From Trebonia kvetii (GTDB lineage Bacteria > Actinomycetota > Actinomycetes > Streptosporangiales > Streptosporangiaceae), in assembly GCF_007827045.1 (NCBI RefSeq), contig NZ_RPFW01000006.1:434001-498000 (forward strand): DNA of 64,000 nucleotides. The letters are read 5' to 3'. The notes under the pieces were generated by a model. It was not told the origin of the DNA. It saw only the letters and a program-made list of their open reading frames with translations, and did not search any database. The translations under genes were made by a program, and so were the position numbers. Positions 16,457 to 25,152 of the stretch are shown here, in pieces (the first letter of the stretch is position 1; the number at the start of each line of letters is the position of its first letter).

Positions 16457-16559
16457 GGTTGGGGGCCGTGGTTTCCCGGTGGGCTGGCAGTTTCTGGCTG
16501 GGTCGAGGGTATCTGGCGGACATTGCCCCGTGCGAGAACGCCAGTCGGCCCGCGGCGGG

Positions 16560-17390
16560 TTAGGTCCGCGCGTTGCGCACGGCCCAGTCGAGCGAGTAGT
16601 CCGCCACCTCTTCCCAGCCGTCCTGGGAGAAGGTGTAGTGGGAGCGGTTGGGGTACTCCTTGAGTTCGGTGAGCGCGCCCGTCTTCTGCTGGATGTTGTA
16701 GGCGGCGCGCGTCGACACTGCGGGCACGGTGTGGTCCTTGCCGTTGGCGAGGAACAGCAGCGGCGCGCGGCTCGAGTTATGCCGGTTGACCGTCGTCACT
16801 GCGTGGGGCGTGAAGTTCGCGAACGCCGCCTGGAAGAGCGTGCGCCCTGGCCCCGGCACCGCGAGCCTGTCGTAGATCGGCTTCGACTCCTCGAGTGTGA
16901 GCGTGTTGGTGAAGCCGTAGTGGAACTCTTCCGGCGTGAGCATCTGGGTCGTGTGGCGGTTGGCCGGGTTCTTCAGCGCCACCGAAGCAACCTTGGCCTG
17001 GGCGAGGGGCAGAATGTACACGCCTTTGATCTGCGCCGGGCTGATCGCCACGGCCGAGGCGCCGAGGCCGCGGTCCAGCAGGAGCTGAGTGATAAGGCCG
17101 CCAAACGAGTGGCCCATGATGATGGGCGGGGCGCCGAGACCACGGATGATCCCGTCGTAGTGGTCGGTGATCTCCTTGATCCCGAGCCGCTCGTACCTGG
17201 AGGTATTCTGGCGAACCTCCTCCACCGTTCCCTCGAGTCCCGGCCAGGCCGGTGCGAGCACGGCGTGGCCCTTCGACTCGAAGCGCTGCTTCCAGCCTTC
17301 CCAGCTGAGCGGCGTGAGCCAGAGGCCGTGGATCAGGACGATGGTGGGCTTCTGCGCCACCGGGGCGGCGTCGGGCGTGTCGGTGGTCAT
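16560..17390 (-). CDS. alpha/beta-hydrolase
   Basis: The protein has 276 residues with no signal peptide, so it is cytoplasmic. The oxyanion motif IVLIHGLWLTPLSW is near residue 17. The nucleophile elbow GHSFGG (about 95-100) holds the catalytic Ser. The acid is probably the Asp in LANGKDHTVP, and the His is in NRSHYTF. The substrate cannot be told from the sequence. The gene is divergent from a second hydrolase 216 bp away, and the intergenic region must hold both promoters. Confidence 0.85.
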   Translation of the reverse strand: MTTDTPDAAPVAQKPTIVLIHGLWLTPLSWEGWKQRFESKGHAVLAPAWPGLEGTVEEVRQNTSRYERLGIKEITDHYDGIIRGLGAPPIIMGHSFGGLITQLLLDRGLGASAVAISPAQIKGVYILPLAQAKVASVALKNPANRHTTQMLTPEEFHYGFTNTLTLEESKPIYDRLAVPGPGRTLFQAAFANFTPHAVTTVNRHNSSRAPLLFLANGKDHTVPAVSTRAAYNIQQKTGALTELKEYPNRSHYTFSQDGWEEVADYSLDWAVRNART

Positions 17391-17606
17391 AGGGCTCCGA
17401 TCCGGGTCAGGCGCGAGTACTTACGCGAAAATACCCACGCGACAGCCGCCCTGAACTGACACGGAAGGGGCCACTGTTGTCCAAGATGCCTGTCGCACGG
17501 GATGTCGTCGAGGTCGGCTGCGGCGACGGGGGCAGAGCGGTCATCAGCGACTGCGCTTTGTAGGGTGGTGCCGAAGGGGCCGGATCACCTCAGCGAGAGG
17601 ACCGAA

Positions 17607-18332
17607 ATGGCGAAGCCCACGATCGTGCTGGTACACGGAGCCTGGGCCGATGGCTCCAGCTGGAACGGCGTCTCGACCGAGTTGCAGGGCCGGGGCTTCA
17701 CCGTCCTTACCCCACCGAACCTCCTACGCGGCGTCACGACCGACGCTCAGTACGTCGCCTCGTTCCTCGCGCAGCGCACGAACGGCCCCGTCGTCCTGGT
17801 CGGCCACTCATACGGCGGTTTCGTCATCACGAACGCCGCGCTCGGGGGCGGCGACGTGAAGGCTCTGGTCTACGTCGACGCGTTCATGCCCGACGAGGGC
17901 GAGACGACCTTCGGGGTCCTGGGCGACTCGGGGTCGGCGCTGGCCGTACCCGACCCGACCACCGTCCTGGACGTCGTCGGATATCCGGGGGCGCCCGAAG
18001 GCGACGCCGACGCCTACCTTAAGCCGGACGCCGTCCATACCGCCTTCGCACAGGATCTCCCGGAGGTCGACCGGTGGCTCATCGCGGCAAGCCAGCGCCC
18101 GCTCACCCTGGCAGCCAACACCACCCCGTCCGGCGCCCCGGCCTGGAAGACGCTCCCGAGCTGGGCGGTGATCGGCACCGAGGACAGGATTATCCCGCCC
18201 GCAGCGCAGCGCAAGATGGCTGAGCGGGCGGGCGCCACGATCACCGAGGTGGACGCCTCGCACGTGTCGATGGTGTCGCACCCCGAGGTGTCGGTCGCGG
18301 CGATCCTCGCCGCCGTCGCCGCCGTGGGGTGA
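17607..18332 (+). CDS. alpha/beta-hydrolase, short form
   Basis: The protein has 241 residues from the ATG at 17607, chosen because GAGAGGA lies just upstream and the product begins with the family strand TIVLVHGAWADGSSW. The nucleophile Ser is in GHSYGG (about residues 72-77), the acid is in GTEDRIIPP and the His is in DASHVSMVS. This compact esterase-like family has many members of unknown substrate. It lies tail-to-tail with the TetR gene, 21 bp apart, and may share its control. Confidence 0.86.
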   Translation: MAKPTIVLVHGAWADGSSWNGVSTELQGRGFTVLTPPNLLRGVTTDAQYVASFLAQRTNGPVVLVGHSYGGFVITNAALGGGDVKALVYVDAFMPDEGETTFGVLGDSGSALAVPDPTTVLDVVGYPGAPEGDADAYLKPDAVHTAFAQDLPEVDRWLIAASQRPLTLAANTTPSGAPAWKTLPSWAVIGTEDRIIPPAAQRKMAERAGATITEVDASHVSMVSHPEVSVAAILAAVAAVG

Positions 18333-18353
18333 CCGAGCTCAACCCCGCTTTTG

Positions 18354-18998
18354 TTACTTCGCTTGCGAGACTGTCGTCTCCCCTGCCAGCGGCGCGAGTC
18401 CGACGAGCTTGGACAGGAATCGATCGGCTTGCTCGGGGAAGGGCGGCCAGGGCAGGTCAGGCTCATTGATCCGCAGAGACAGCATGCCGATCACGGCCGT
18501 CCGGAGATCCAATGCGACGGTGGCGGCGTCCCCTGGCGAGGCAACCCCCGCGTCCATGCAGCGCTGCACCGCAGCCGTAGTGCGCGTGAACGCGGCCTCC
18601 TTGAAGGGCATGCCGACCTTGCTCTCATGCATCACCTTGTAGATGCCGGGATGCTCCTGCACCCAGGCCGCCTGTGCCAGGATCCGTGCGCGCAAGCCGA
18701 GAGCGGGGTCCTGTTGTGCGTCCTCGGCGTCATCCGCGGCCTGGAGCATCTCCGCATGGCAGCGCTGCATGGCCGCCGCGACGAGCGCGTCACGATCTGG
18801 AAAGTACAGGTACACAGAGGTGGGGGATATCGACACCGCACGGGCCACCGCGCGCAGCGACAAGGCCTCGTCGTCGGCTAGGTCGCCGAGCATCTGCACG
18901 GCGGCGGAAATGATCTCCTCCCGCAGCCGTTCCCCCTGCCCGCGCGCGTTGGGGCGCCGAGGGCCAGCAGAGAGACCTGCCGAGGTGGTGTCGTCCAT
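18354..18998 (-). CDS. TetR-family transcriptional regulator
   Basis: The protein has 214 residues. The N-terminal HTH occupies about 25-75, with ISAAVQMLGDL, SLRAVARAVSISPTSVYLYF and the FPDRDAL motif that ends the DNA-binding domain. The rest is a helical ligand domain. It is divergent from the HbpS-like gene 98 bp away. The intergenic stretch around 19030-19080 contains ACTGACGTCGTCGCTAACG and the AT-rich TTCATATAAGGACAG, so both genes are probably controlled from there. Confidence 0.88.
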   Translation of the reverse strand: MDDTTSAGLSAGPRRPNARGQGERLREEIISAAVQMLGDLADDEALSLRAVARAVSISPTSVYLYFPDRDALVAAAMQRCHAEMLQAADDAEDAQQDPALGLRARILAQAAWVQEHPGIYKVMHESKVGMPFKEAAFTRTTAAVQRCMDAGVASPGDAATVALDLRTAVIGMLSLRINEPDLPWPPFPEQADRFLSKLVGLAPLAGETTVSQAK

Positions 18999-19096
18999 CG
19001 CCCGATCATTCTAGCTTCGCGTGCTTGCACTGACGTCGTCGCTAACGATACGCTTGTTCATATAAGGACAGTTGTACACTAACTCAGGAGATCGCC

Positions 19097-19507
19097 ATGC
19101 CGCTAACGCTCCAAGAGACTCAGACAGTCATCGCCGGCGCACACGAGCGCGCCGCCAAGATAGGCGCAATGGTCACGGTCGCGGTCGTCGACGAGGGCGG
19201 ACACCTGCAGGCCCTCGGCCGCATGAACGGCGCAGCGCCGCTCTCGGCTCGGATCGCCGAGACCAAGGCGGCCAGCGTCGCCCTCTTCCGCCGCGACGGC
19301 GCCGCACTGCGCCAGATGCAGGAGGCCTCGCCTGGCTTCTTCGCCCAGCTGGATCGGGTCGTGCGGGTGCCCATCCTGGCGGGCGCCGGCGCGGCGCTCA
19401 TCCTGCGGGGGGACACCGTCCTCGGCGCGCTGGCGGTAAGCGGCGGAATGGTGCCCGGGCAAGACGACGAATGCGCAGAAGCCGGGCTTACTGTTCTCGC
19501 TCCCTAG
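19097..19507 (+). CDS. GlcG/HbpS-family protein
   Basis: The protein has 136 residues and covers the whole family domain: MPLTLQETQTVIAGAHERAA, then MVTVAVVDEGGHLQALGRMN, ETKAASVALFRRD and the closing glycine-rich GDTVLGALAVSGG. HbpS of Streptomyces binds haem and senses redox stress, while GlcG proteins sit in glycolate operons; the sequence alone does not separate these. AGGAG lies six bases before the ATG. There is no clear signal peptide. The divergent TetR gene suggests inducible expression. Confidence 0.85.
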   Translation: MPLTLQETQTVIAGAHERAAKIGAMVTVAVVDEGGHLQALGRMNGAAPLSARIAETKAASVALFRRDGAALRQMQEASPGFFAQLDRVVRVPILAGAGAALILRGDTVLGALAVSGGMVPGQDDECAEAGLTVLAP

Positions 19508-19575
19508 CGCAGCCCCTCATGTCAAAGGGCCGGTCTGAGGTTGCCCCGCTTTGACGGACAGGGTTGATGGCTAGG

Positions 19576-19709
19576 TCAGGCTACTCGCCTGAGCTTTCTC
19601 GTGATGGTTGCTTTCGTAGTTGGCTGGGCCTCCGGGTAGCCGAGCGCTGGGTGCAGCCGGGTGCCGTTGCGCCAGGCGATGTACTCCACGACGGCGCGGC
19701 GCCCCTGGG
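19576..19709 (-). pseudogene. IS3-family transposase orfB, 3' remnant
   Basis: The minus strand reads AVVEYIAWRNGTRLHPALGY and ends KLRRVA then a stop, closely like the end of the IS3 orfB at 20300. Only about 44 codons are left. It directly abuts the stop codon of the next gene, so that gene's 3' end may have been defined by this element. Confidence 0.85.
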
Positions 19710-20276
19710 CTACGGGAGGCCAAGTTCCCATTCATCTGGGGGGACGACCGCTTCGCAATACAGCAGGCCCGTCAGGCCGGCCTGGTCGCATGCATGCTTC
19801 ACGGAATTCCCCATGAATACCGATAGGTCCCAACCCCGGTTGGGCACCCTGAAGAACTGACGGTCGGTCATGGGGTCATGAAGCGGCGGCATGTGCGGGA
19901 AGGCGAATTCTTGCCAGCTGTAATCAGGGGGGATCGAGCTGCCGACGTCGACGACATCGAGCACTTTCGTGGCCTGTACGACTGAGAACTCGGTCCCGTC
20001 AACCAGTAGCCTGGCATACGGCTTCAGGCCCCCGTCAACCGCCGCGTCAAGCGCCCGGAGGGCGACGCCGTCCACGGCGAGGTCCCGCAGGAGGTTATGG
20101 CGGAAGATGTTCGGCTTCACCAGCGACTCTCCTGGCTCCCAGGTCACCTGCAGCGGTTCCGTGATGACGGGGAAGGCCTCCGCCCACCGGCGCTCCATGA
20201 CCCTGGCGAGCAATTCGTCATCATCGCTCGCCAGAAAGCCGTAAGCCTCCACGTCGGCTTCCACGCTAAACGGCAT
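19710..20276 (-). CDS. possible immunity-type protein (Imm11/DUF1629-like)
   Basis: The protein has 188 residues and no signal peptide. The C-terminal part, FFRVPNRGWDLSVFMGNSVK followed by AGLTGL, resembles the end of DUF1629/Imm11 immunity proteins, which neutralise polymorphic toxins. The N-terminal half is not distinctive, so this is a tentative call. No toxin gene is nearby. The gene lies between two same-direction copies of the IS3 3' end and stops exactly where the left remnant begins, so its last residues may be altered. Confidence 0.45.
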   Translation of the reverse strand: MPFSVEADVEAYGFLASDDDELLARVMERRWAEAFPVITEPLQVTWEPGESLVKPNIFRHNLLRDLAVDGVALRALDAAVDGGLKPYARLLVDGTEFSVVQATKVLDVVDVGSSIPPDYSWQEFAFPHMPPLHDPMTDRQFFRVPNRGWDLSVFMGNSVKHACDQAGLTGLLYCEAVVPPDEWELGLP

Positions 20277-20299
20277 TGATTCTTCCCGCTACGGCTAGG

Positions 20300-20759
20300 T
20301 CAGGCTACTCGCCGGACTTTGTTGTGATGGTTGTCTTCGAATGCGGCTGGGCTTTGGTAGCCGAGTGATGAGTGCAGGCGGGTGCCGTTGTACCAGCCGA
20401 TGTACTCCACGACCGCCCGCCTGGCCCCCGCTCTGGTCGGCCAGGCGCGGGTATCGATGAGCTCGCCCTTGAGCGAGGAGAAGAACGACTGAGCGAGGAG
20501 AAGAACGACTCGGCCAGCGCGTTGTCCCAGCACTGGCCCGTCCGCCCGACCGAGAGCGTGACCTGCTTCTCCTCTGCGAGCGCGGCGTAGGCGGCGGAGG
20601 TGTACTGGCAGCCGCGGTCGGAGTGGAAGACCACGCCCGGCTCCGGGTCCCGGATGGCGACCGCGTTGGACAGCGCGTCCGCGACCAGTTCGGTGCGCAG
20701 GTGGTCCGCGAGGGCGTAGCCGACGACCCGGCGGGAGGCGATGTCGATCACGGTGGCCA
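20300..20759 (-). pseudogene. IS3-family transposase orfB, C-terminal part
   Basis: It begins ATVIDIASRRVVGYALADH, the direct continuation of the GWLYLS at the other side of the insert. FHSDRGCQY holds the second Asp and NALAESFFSS the Glu of the DDE triad. A 20-bp tandem duplication at 20471-20510 then shifts the frame, after which the original reading KGELIDTRAWPTRA to KVRRVA continues in a new frame. The gene is thus dead for two reasons: the insertion and the duplication. Confidence 0.9.
20471..20510. repeat. 20-bp tandem duplication in IS3 orfB
   Basis: GAGCGAGGAGAAGAACGACT occurs twice in a row. The extra 20 bases break the orfB frame at the catalytic AESFFSSL motif. Confidence 0.95.
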
Positions 20760-20784
20760 TTATGTGGAATCTGAATGTCCGGTT

Positions 20785-23121
20785 TTATCCGTGTCTGGGA
20801 TGCGTGATTGCGGCGATCGGCAGGCTGGTCGCGCCGGGTGGCGGGTCTGTTTCCCGTGGTGTCGTGCCTGCCGGCGTCGCGACGCCGGCTAGCCGGGTGA
20901 GCAGCGTGTCCAGCGCGGTCTGGCCGTCCTCGACGGCGGCGCGCTCGTCAACGGTGAGCGGGATGGACACGAGCATCCGCTGCAGGTTGTCCTTGGCTTC
21001 GAGGAGCTGGGCCTTGCCGGAGTCTTTGGGCAGGTAGAAGTCGCAGCGGGCGCAGGCCATCCGGTGGGGGCACTGCTCGAAGAAGTTGTAGGTGCAGTAT
21101 CCGTGGCCGAGGTCGTAGTGCTGCCAGGGCTGTCCGGCCGCGGCGGCCCCGGAGGTGACGGCATCGCGGTCGATGAGGACCTCGATGGTGCGGATGTTCC
21201 GGGCGAAGTAGCCGGCCTCGGTGTATGCCCTGGTCAGGGTGTTCGGGGTGATCTTCGCGTAGTGCTGGGTGGAGGTCGGCGTGCGGTGCCCGAGCCAGGC
21301 TTGCAGCTCGAACAGGGTCATCGGCTCCTTGGCGTTGTAGAGCTGGCTGGCGATCGTGGAGCGGGCCCGGTGGCTGGTGATGTTCCCGCGGACGTCGGCG
21401 GCGGGGACGCCGGCTTTGGCGCAGAGCGCCGGGATGATGGTGCGGTTGATGTATGCCCTGGCGACCGGGTGGGCCCGGACGGAGAACAGCAGGCTGGCCT
21501 GCTCGCCGGTCTTGCGGTCGGTTCGCGGGGGCTGGGCGGGCCGCAGCGCCTGCCACGTCTCGATGGCCTGGCCGACGATCGGGTCGACGGGCTTGGTGAA
21601 CGCGGTGCCGGTCTTGTGGACGGGAACGTCGAGGAGGCAGACTGCCTCGCCGGCGAGGATCTCGCGGGAGTCGGCCGGGACGGGCATCCCGTCGTGCTGC
21701 CAGCGGATGCAGCCGGTCCGCAGCCGGACGATCTCGTCGCTGCGCAGCCCGGAGAACAGCCAGGTCAGGGTTAGCGCGCGGATCAGCTCGACCGGGTAGT
21801 AGCTGCCCGCGGACGTGCCGGGCAGGTCGCCGGCCTCGATGTTCAGCCCGGCGTGCAGCAGCTTGGCCCACACGTCGTCGGCGATCACCCGCGGGTCGGT
21901 GCCGATCAGCGCGCTGACGCTGCGCGGGACGCCCAGTGCGCGGACAGGGTCGAACCGGCGGGGGATCCACTCCCATTCCTGGCAGTCGCGGAAGAACACC
22001 CGGGTGGCCATGAGCTGGTGGGCCTTGGTGCGCGGGGAGACCGGCTTCCCGGCCCGGCCGCCGAGCGCGTCGGTCCGCTGAACGTAGTCGCCGACCGACA
22101 TCCGGTCGACGGCCGCGACCCACGCAGCGCAGGTCTGCCGGGTCCACTGCCCCGGCTCGGTGATCTGCGGGTGCTCGGCGGCCAGCCAGCGCCCGGCCTT
22201 GGCCATGATGGTCCGGATGATCGCCCGGACCCGGGGAGTCAGGGCCGAGGTGGCGTGCCACTGCTCGACCCACTGCGCCCAGGCCGGGTCAGCGCCCTCG
22301 ATCACCGGCATCTGGTTGCGGCCGGGCCGGACGGGAGGCTGGCAGTAACCGAGGTCGGCGGCCGCTTTCTGCAGCGCGAACAGCGTCGTCTGGTGCTGGC
22401 GGCCGGCCGCGGCAGGATGGCCGCGCAGCCGGGCGAACGCCTCCGTGCTCAGGTCGGCCAGGCGAGGGCTGCCGTTGATGAGCAGCGCCTGCGCCAGCAC
22501 GCCGGGCAGCTGGCGCCCGGCGTCGCGGGCCTGGCTGCGGTAACCCCACCTGTCCAGGACCGCGGCTGCCTCGCTCATTGCCGCGTCGGCGGCCTCGCTC
22601 CCGAACACGAGCTGCGCCAGGTGCAGCCGGTTGAACATGCCCAGGTGCTGGAAATCGGTGAAACCTCCGAGCAGGTAGGCCAGGGCGACCAGGAACGGGC
22701 GCACCGCCCGCTCAGTCGGCAGTGACCGGGCCGCCAGGAACTCCCCGCTGCCAGCCCCGGCCAGCCGGGCCCAGTCCCAGCTGCTCCAGGCCCAGTACGA
22801 CTGCCCGGCGTCCGCGCAGTGCTGCAGGACGACCGCCGCTGCCTGCGCCCCGGCCCGCCGGAACTTGGGGTCATCGCCGTGGTGCAGGACGGCGCGGACC
22901 GCGTCCAGCGGCACTACCAGGCGCGAGATCGCGTCCCACTGCCGTGCGGTCCGCCGCGGCACGCCCGTCGCCCGGTTGCGGCGCAGGCTGACCGGGCCGA
23001 TGGCCATGATGGCGGCGGCCTCGCCGTCGAGCAGTTCCCGCCTGCGGTCCCAGCCTTCGGCCTCAAGCCCGGGACTCCACGGAGCCCGGGTGGCCCTCGC
23101 CGGCGCCGGCGCGGCCCTCAC
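20785..23121 (-). CDS. tyrosine recombinase, Tn554 TnpB-like
   Basis: The protein has 778 residues. The catalytic domain is in the C-terminal half: Arg460 in FSGLRSDEIVRL, His584 and Arg587 in SHRARS, His612 in LGHRTPTSTQHY and Tyr621. After it comes a Cys-rich segment (GYCTYNFFEQCPHRMACARC, about 665-685), typical of TnpB-like partners, and a short helical tail. The N-terminal 270 residues form a large helical domain. The ATG overlaps the end of the upstream recombinase by four bases, so the pair is translated together. In Tn554 both proteins are needed for transposition to a fixed site. Confidence 0.85.
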   Translation of the reverse strand: MRAAPAPARATRAPWSPGLEAEGWDRRRELLDGEAAAIMAIGPVSLRRNRATGVPRRTARQWDAISRLVVPLDAVRAVLHHGDDPKFRRAGAQAAAVVLQHCADAGQSYWAWSSWDWARLAGAGSGEFLAARSLPTERAVRPFLVALAYLLGGFTDFQHLGMFNRLHLAQLVFGSEAADAAMSEAAAVLDRWGYRSQARDAGRQLPGVLAQALLINGSPRLADLSTEAFARLRGHPAAAGRQHQTTLFALQKAAADLGYCQPPVRPGRNQMPVIEGADPAWAQWVEQWHATSALTPRVRAIIRTIMAKAGRWLAAEHPQITEPGQWTRQTCAAWVAAVDRMSVGDYVQRTDALGGRAGKPVSPRTKAHQLMATRVFFRDCQEWEWIPRRFDPVRALGVPRSVSALIGTDPRVIADDVWAKLLHAGLNIEAGDLPGTSAGSYYPVELIRALTLTWLFSGLRSDEIVRLRTGCIRWQHDGMPVPADSREILAGEAVCLLDVPVHKTGTAFTKPVDPIVGQAIETWQALRPAQPPRTDRKTGEQASLLFSVRAHPVARAYINRTIIPALCAKAGVPAADVRGNITSHRARSTIASQLYNAKEPMTLFELQAWLGHRTPTSTQHYAKITPNTLTRAYTEAGYFARNIRTIEVLIDRDAVTSGAAAAGQPWQHYDLGHGYCTYNFFEQCPHRMACARCDFYLPKDSGKAQLLEAKDNLQRMLVSIPLTVDERAAVEDGQTALDTLLTRLAGVATPAGTTPRETDPPPGATSLPIAAITHPRHG

Positions 23122-24182
23122 CGCGCACCGCCGCCGGCCGCCGCCGGCTCTGCGAGCATCTGCACCCGCCAGGCGTGGACGTGCGTCATCGAGGCGTTCA
23201 GCTTCTCGGCCAGCTCCCGGCCGGACAGGTGGATATACCGCAGCGTCGAGTCCGTCGAGCGGTGCCCGGCGAAGGTGGCGATCGCGTGCACCTCCCAGCC
23301 CATCCTGGCCAGGTCAGTCAGGCACAAGTGCCTGGTGGTATGCGTGGAGAACCGGGGAACCCCGGCGTCCAGCGCGACCCGCCGGACTGTCTTCGACCAC
23401 GACCACAAGGACAGCGGCTCGGCCCGGTTGCGCCGCGACTCCGACAAGAACAGCGGGCCCCGTTCCCGGCTGACCGTGTTCCGGTGCCGGAGGTAGGCCG
23501 CCAGCAGCAGCCCCGTCGGCGCCGAGTACGGCACCACGCGCCCCCGCCGGGTCTTCGTCGTCTCCGCCCGCACCCGGATCGTGCGGTGCGCCGGGTCCAG
23601 GTCGTCGGTGCGCAGCGAGCACAGCTCTTCGCGGCGCAGCGCCGCGTCATAGGCCAGAGCGAGCATCAGCCGGTTGCGAGCCGGCTCGGCCCGGAAGGCC
23701 CCCAGCACCTGCAGCCACTCAGCCTCGCCCGGGATCCACGGCAGCTTCTCCATCCGCGGCACCAGCGGCCTCGGGCCTGCACCGCCGAACCGGCGGGCGG
23801 GGGTATAGGCGCCGCGCCCGACCGGGTTGGAGTCGCGGACGCCCTCCTCGACGAGATAGTCGTAAAACAGCCGCACCGGCACCAGCCGCTGCTGCAGCGT
23901 GGCGTTCGACAGCCCGGCACCGGAGTCCAGCGCGATCACGTTCCCGCCGCTGCGGCTGGGCCGGGTCCTCAGCTCCCGCACGAACCCGGCGACGTCAGCG
24001 CGGGTCGCCGTGACCGGGTCGGACCCGCTGCCCTCGCACGACTCCAGGTACTCGGCCAGGCCACGTGCGTAAGCGTCGATCGTCCGCGGCGCCCGCCCCA
24101 GGTCAGCCCAGATCCCCAGCCATTCAGCAGCCCGCTCGTGCCGCCCCAGAACCGGCCACTTGCCGGACAACGCCGTATCCAT
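23118..24182 (-). CDS. tyrosine recombinase, Tn554 TnpA-like
   Basis: The protein has 354 residues. An N-terminal SAM-like core-binding domain spans about 20-115. The catalytic domain holds Arg183 (ALRREELCSL), His281 and Arg284 (HTTRH), His307 (FAGHRSTDST) and the nucleophile Tyr316. All five residues are present and the frame is whole. It is the first gene of the two-gene unit. Length and order match TnpA of Tn554, which has about 360 residues. Confidence 0.88.
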   Translation of the reverse strand: MDTALSGKWPVLGRHERAAEWLGIWADLGRAPRTIDAYARGLAEYLESCEGSGSDPVTATRADVAGFVRELRTRPSRSGGNVIALDSGAGLSNATLQQRLVPVRLFYDYLVEEGVRDSNPVGRGAYTPARRFGGAGPRPLVPRMEKLPWIPGEAEWLQVLGAFRAEPARNRLMLALAYDAALRREELCSLRTDDLDPAHRTIRVRAETTKTRRGRVVPYSAPTGLLLAAYLRHRNTVSRERGPLFLSESRRNRAEPLSLWSWSKTVRRVALDAGVPRFSTHTTRHLCLTDLARMGWEVHAIATFAGHRSTDSTLRYIHLSGRELAEKLNASMTHVHAWRVQMLAEPAAAGGGAR

Positions 24183-24275
24183 CCCCCGCAGGACCCCCGT
24201 CCCCGTCGGCCTGCGGTGACGCTATCGGGCGGTCGCGGCGCTCACGTGGAGCCACGCCGCGGTGATTCCACGTAA

Positions 24276-24729
24276 CTGATAGATAGAGCCATCCTTCCCA
24301 GGTCGCGATGTAGGTGATGTCCCCGCACCACCTCGTGTTCAGCTTGGAGGCGTCGGCGGTGAAGTCCCGCCTGATCCTGTCGGCTCTCGCGGCGGCGGCC
24401 GGGTCGGGGATGGTGGTCTTCTTCCACCGCCTGGCCGCCCGGCCGCGCAGGCCCTGGGCTCGCATCAGCCGGGCGACCCGCTTGCGCGAGTGCTTCTTAC
24501 CCTGGGCGCGCAGCTGGGCGTGGACCCGCGGGGCGCCGTAGCGGCCCTTGGAGTCCTCGTGGACCGTCTTGACCTGGGCGGCCAGCTCGGCGTCGTCCCG
24601 GTCCCGGTTCGACGGCTCGTCGCTGCGTGCGGCGTAGTAGGCGGACCTGGAGACCTTCAGCAGCTCGCACGCCCGCTTGACGTTGTGCTGCTGCGCCTTC
24701 TCCGCCTCGATGAAGGGGTAAAGCCTCAC
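24276..24729 (-). pseudogene. IS3-family transposase orfB, N-terminal part
   Basis: About 150 codons cover the HTH_21 region (RACELLKVSRSAYYA), the conserved GRYGAPRVHAQL and the first catalytic Asp in RWCGDITYIATWEGWLYLS. The frame then runs into the Tn554-like insert. The start overlaps the orfA stop by four bases, the usual place for the programmed frameshift of IS3 elements. Confidence 0.9.
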
Positions 24730-25037
24730 CGGGTCTCCTTCGCGAAGAAAGCCGTGGCCCGCTTGAGGATGTCCACGTCCTCGCGCAGCCGGCGGTTCTC
24801 CCGCCGCAGCTCGGCCAGCTCGCGGCGCTCGTCGCTGGTCAGGCCCCCGTCATCCCTGGTCCCCGAATCGCGCTCGGCCTGCCTGACCCACTCCCGCACG
24901 GCCGTCTCGGTCAGGTCGAAGTCCCTCGCGACCTGCCCCACCGACCGCTCCCCGCGCTGGCACAGCTCAACGATCTCCGCCTTGAACTCCGGAGTGAACG
25001 AACGGCGCCGCCGGGGCTTCTTCCCCATGCTCTCCAT
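24726..25037 (-). CDS. IS3-family transposase orfA
   Basis: The protein has 103 residues with a helix-turn-helix (SVGQVARDFDLTETAVREWV) and a leucine-zipper-like coiled coil (ELAELRRENRRLREDVDILK), which lets OrfA dimerise. It is intact, but its partner orfB is disrupted, so the element cannot move by itself. Confidence 0.9.
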   Translation of the reverse strand: MESMGKKPRRRRSFTPEFKAEIVELCQRGERSVGQVARDFDLTETAVREWVRQAERDSGTRDDGGLTSDERRELAELRRENRRLREDVDILKRATAFFAKETR

Positions 25038-25152
25038 GATCGGACATCCTCTCGGGGCAGAACCCCTGATGGTGGATGTCCGTCAAATCGGGTCAGGCTC
25101 AGGTCCCGCTCTCGGGACCGGCCCTTGACATGCCCGGTGCTACGTTCTGGGT

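Larger units (their letters stand above)
20760..24275 (-). mobile_element. Tn554-like two-recombinase transposon
   Basis: About 3.5 kb separates two halves of an IS3 orfB. The ends are inverted: TTATGTGGAATC at 20760-20771 against the complement of TTACGTGGAATC at 24264-24275. A further palindromic pair ACGTGGA/TCCACGT lies inside the right end (24244-24273), like a recombinase core site. Two overlapping tyrosine-recombinase genes of the Tn554 tnpA/tnpB type fill it, with no cargo. Confidence 0.8.
20285..25045 (-). mobile_element. IS3-family element split by a Tn554-like transposon
   Basis: It contains orfA, the first part of orfB, a 3.5-kb insert and the rest of orfB, all on the minus strand. 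Exact outer ends could not be fixed because no clear terminal inverted repeat was found. The left edge is near 20285 and the right edge is somewhat beyond the orfA start. Confidence 0.8.

Noticed and set aside
20285..25075. Terminal inverted repeats of the IS3 element
   Set aside because: GGTCAGGCT occurs near both ends, but in direct orientation; no convincing inverted pair was found, so the ends were left approximate.
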